Source: Wenzhouxiangella sp. XN79A
GTDB lineage: Bacteria; Pseudomonadota; Gammaproteobacteria; Xanthomonadales; Wenzhouxiangellaceae
Direction: 5' to 3'
Length of the DNA stretch: 64,000 nt
Assembly: GCF_012272825.1 (NCBI RefSeq)
Contig: NZ_JAAWWS010000137.1
Span: 1-64,000 of the forward strand
In this document: positions 63,722 through 64,000 of the stretch, piece after piece
Numbering within the stretch: position 1 is the first letter of the stretch
How the letters are laid out: every line of letters starts with the position of its first letter
Position numbers and translations under genes: made by a program
Notes under the pieces: generated by a model
Database searches by the model: none
What the model was told of the DNA's origin: nothing
What the model saw: only the letters and a program-made list of their open reading frames with translations

Positions 63722-63940
63722 ATGGCCAAGGACGACCACATCGAGATGGAAGGCCGGGTTCTCGAAACCCTGCCCAACACCATGTTCCGCGTCGAGCTCG
63801 ACAACGGACACACCATCACCGCCCATATCTCGGGGCGGATGCGCAAGCACTACATCCGCATTCTCACCGGCGACCGCGTCAAGGTCGAAATGACGCCGTA
63901 CGACCTCAGCAAGGGTCGTATCACCTATCGCATGAAGTGA
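63722..63940 (+). CDS. infA: Translation initiation factor IF-1
   Basis: 72 residues, S1/OB-fold, nearly identical along its length to the family ([46 protein letters not shown]). Binds the A site of the 30S subunit during initiation. The window ends 60 bases later with no further gene visible. Confidence 0.97.
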   Translation: MAKDDHIEMEGRVLETLPNTMFRVELDNGHTITAHISGRMRKHYIRILTGDRVKVEMTPYDLSKGRITYRMK

Positions 63941-64000
63941 TTTCCCGGCGTTCGCGGCGCGTGCCGCGGACCGCATTCCAGTGATCCGAACGGCGGCGGA

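Overview
The window is a gene-dense stretch of a high-GC bacterial chromosome. It looks like a gammaproteobacterium of the Xanthomonadales / Wenzhouxiangella-like kind (inference). Supporting points are FtsE/FtsX followed by RpoH, a FadI/FadJ beta-oxidation pair, the order maf | yceD-rpmF-plsX-fabHDG-acpP-fabF-pabB-pabC-mltG-tmk-holB-pilZ, a Gly-Cys-Leu tRNA operon in the order of Escherichia coli glyW-cysT-leuZ, and a complete proteobacterial 'class GN' sortase locus. No prophage, insertion sequence or CRISPR array was recognised.

Layout. 1-913: gene-free, repeat-rich DNA (two copies of a hairpin-bearing repeat around a 339-bp unit with inverted-repeat ends). 0.9-6.1 kb: plsC, rhomboid protease, DUF2520 protein, an orphan GspF, ftsE, ftsX. 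6.3-7.2 kb: rpoH with promoter and terminator. 7.4-11.2 kb: DUF1772 protein, rluE, yghU-type GST, an exported DEDDh-type nuclease, a TonB-like anchored protein. 11.4-14.9 kb: icd, a ferritin-like DUF455 protein, a Blc lipocalin, an FAD oxidoreductase. 15-19.5 kb: folD and a TRAP transporter (TatT, DctP, DctQ, DctM). 20-23.5 kb: fadJ-fadI on the minus strand. 23.6-35.8 kb: the fatty acid / folate / cell wall / replication cluster ending in pilZ. 35.8-40 kb: rarA, cbpA-cbpM behind a possible sigma-32 promoter, a MATE exporter. 40-45.6 kb: the sortase, its single LPxTG-like target, and the dedicated response regulator and histidine kinase. 45.6-53.8 kb: metabolic and repair genes (tpm, HlyIII family, cupin, deoC, aspartoacylase-like, acyl-CoA dehydrogenase, NUDIX, HIT, methyltransferase, AlkA-like glycosylase). 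54-56.9 kb: a lipoprotein and, on the minus strand, a compact EAL - DUF6502-like - NGTG-repeat protein operon. 57.4 kb: a dif site in a gene-free gap. 57.5-64 kb: L,D-transpeptidase, arcA, a PilZ protein, three tRNAs, a large glycosyltransferase fusion and infA.

Two regions stand out. (1) A 28-bp sequence at 57380-57407 matches E. coli dif at 25 of 28 positions, so this window probably contains the replication terminus. KOPS-like octamers appear to flip strand at this site. (2) The three-gene operon at 54616-56877 couples a c-di-GMP-type EAL protein to a DUF6502-like protein and to an exported protein. That last protein carries two unrelated tandem arrays (six 7-residue and four 9-residue units) sharing the core NGTG, one of them placed before the signal sequence. 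I do not recognise this as a described system.
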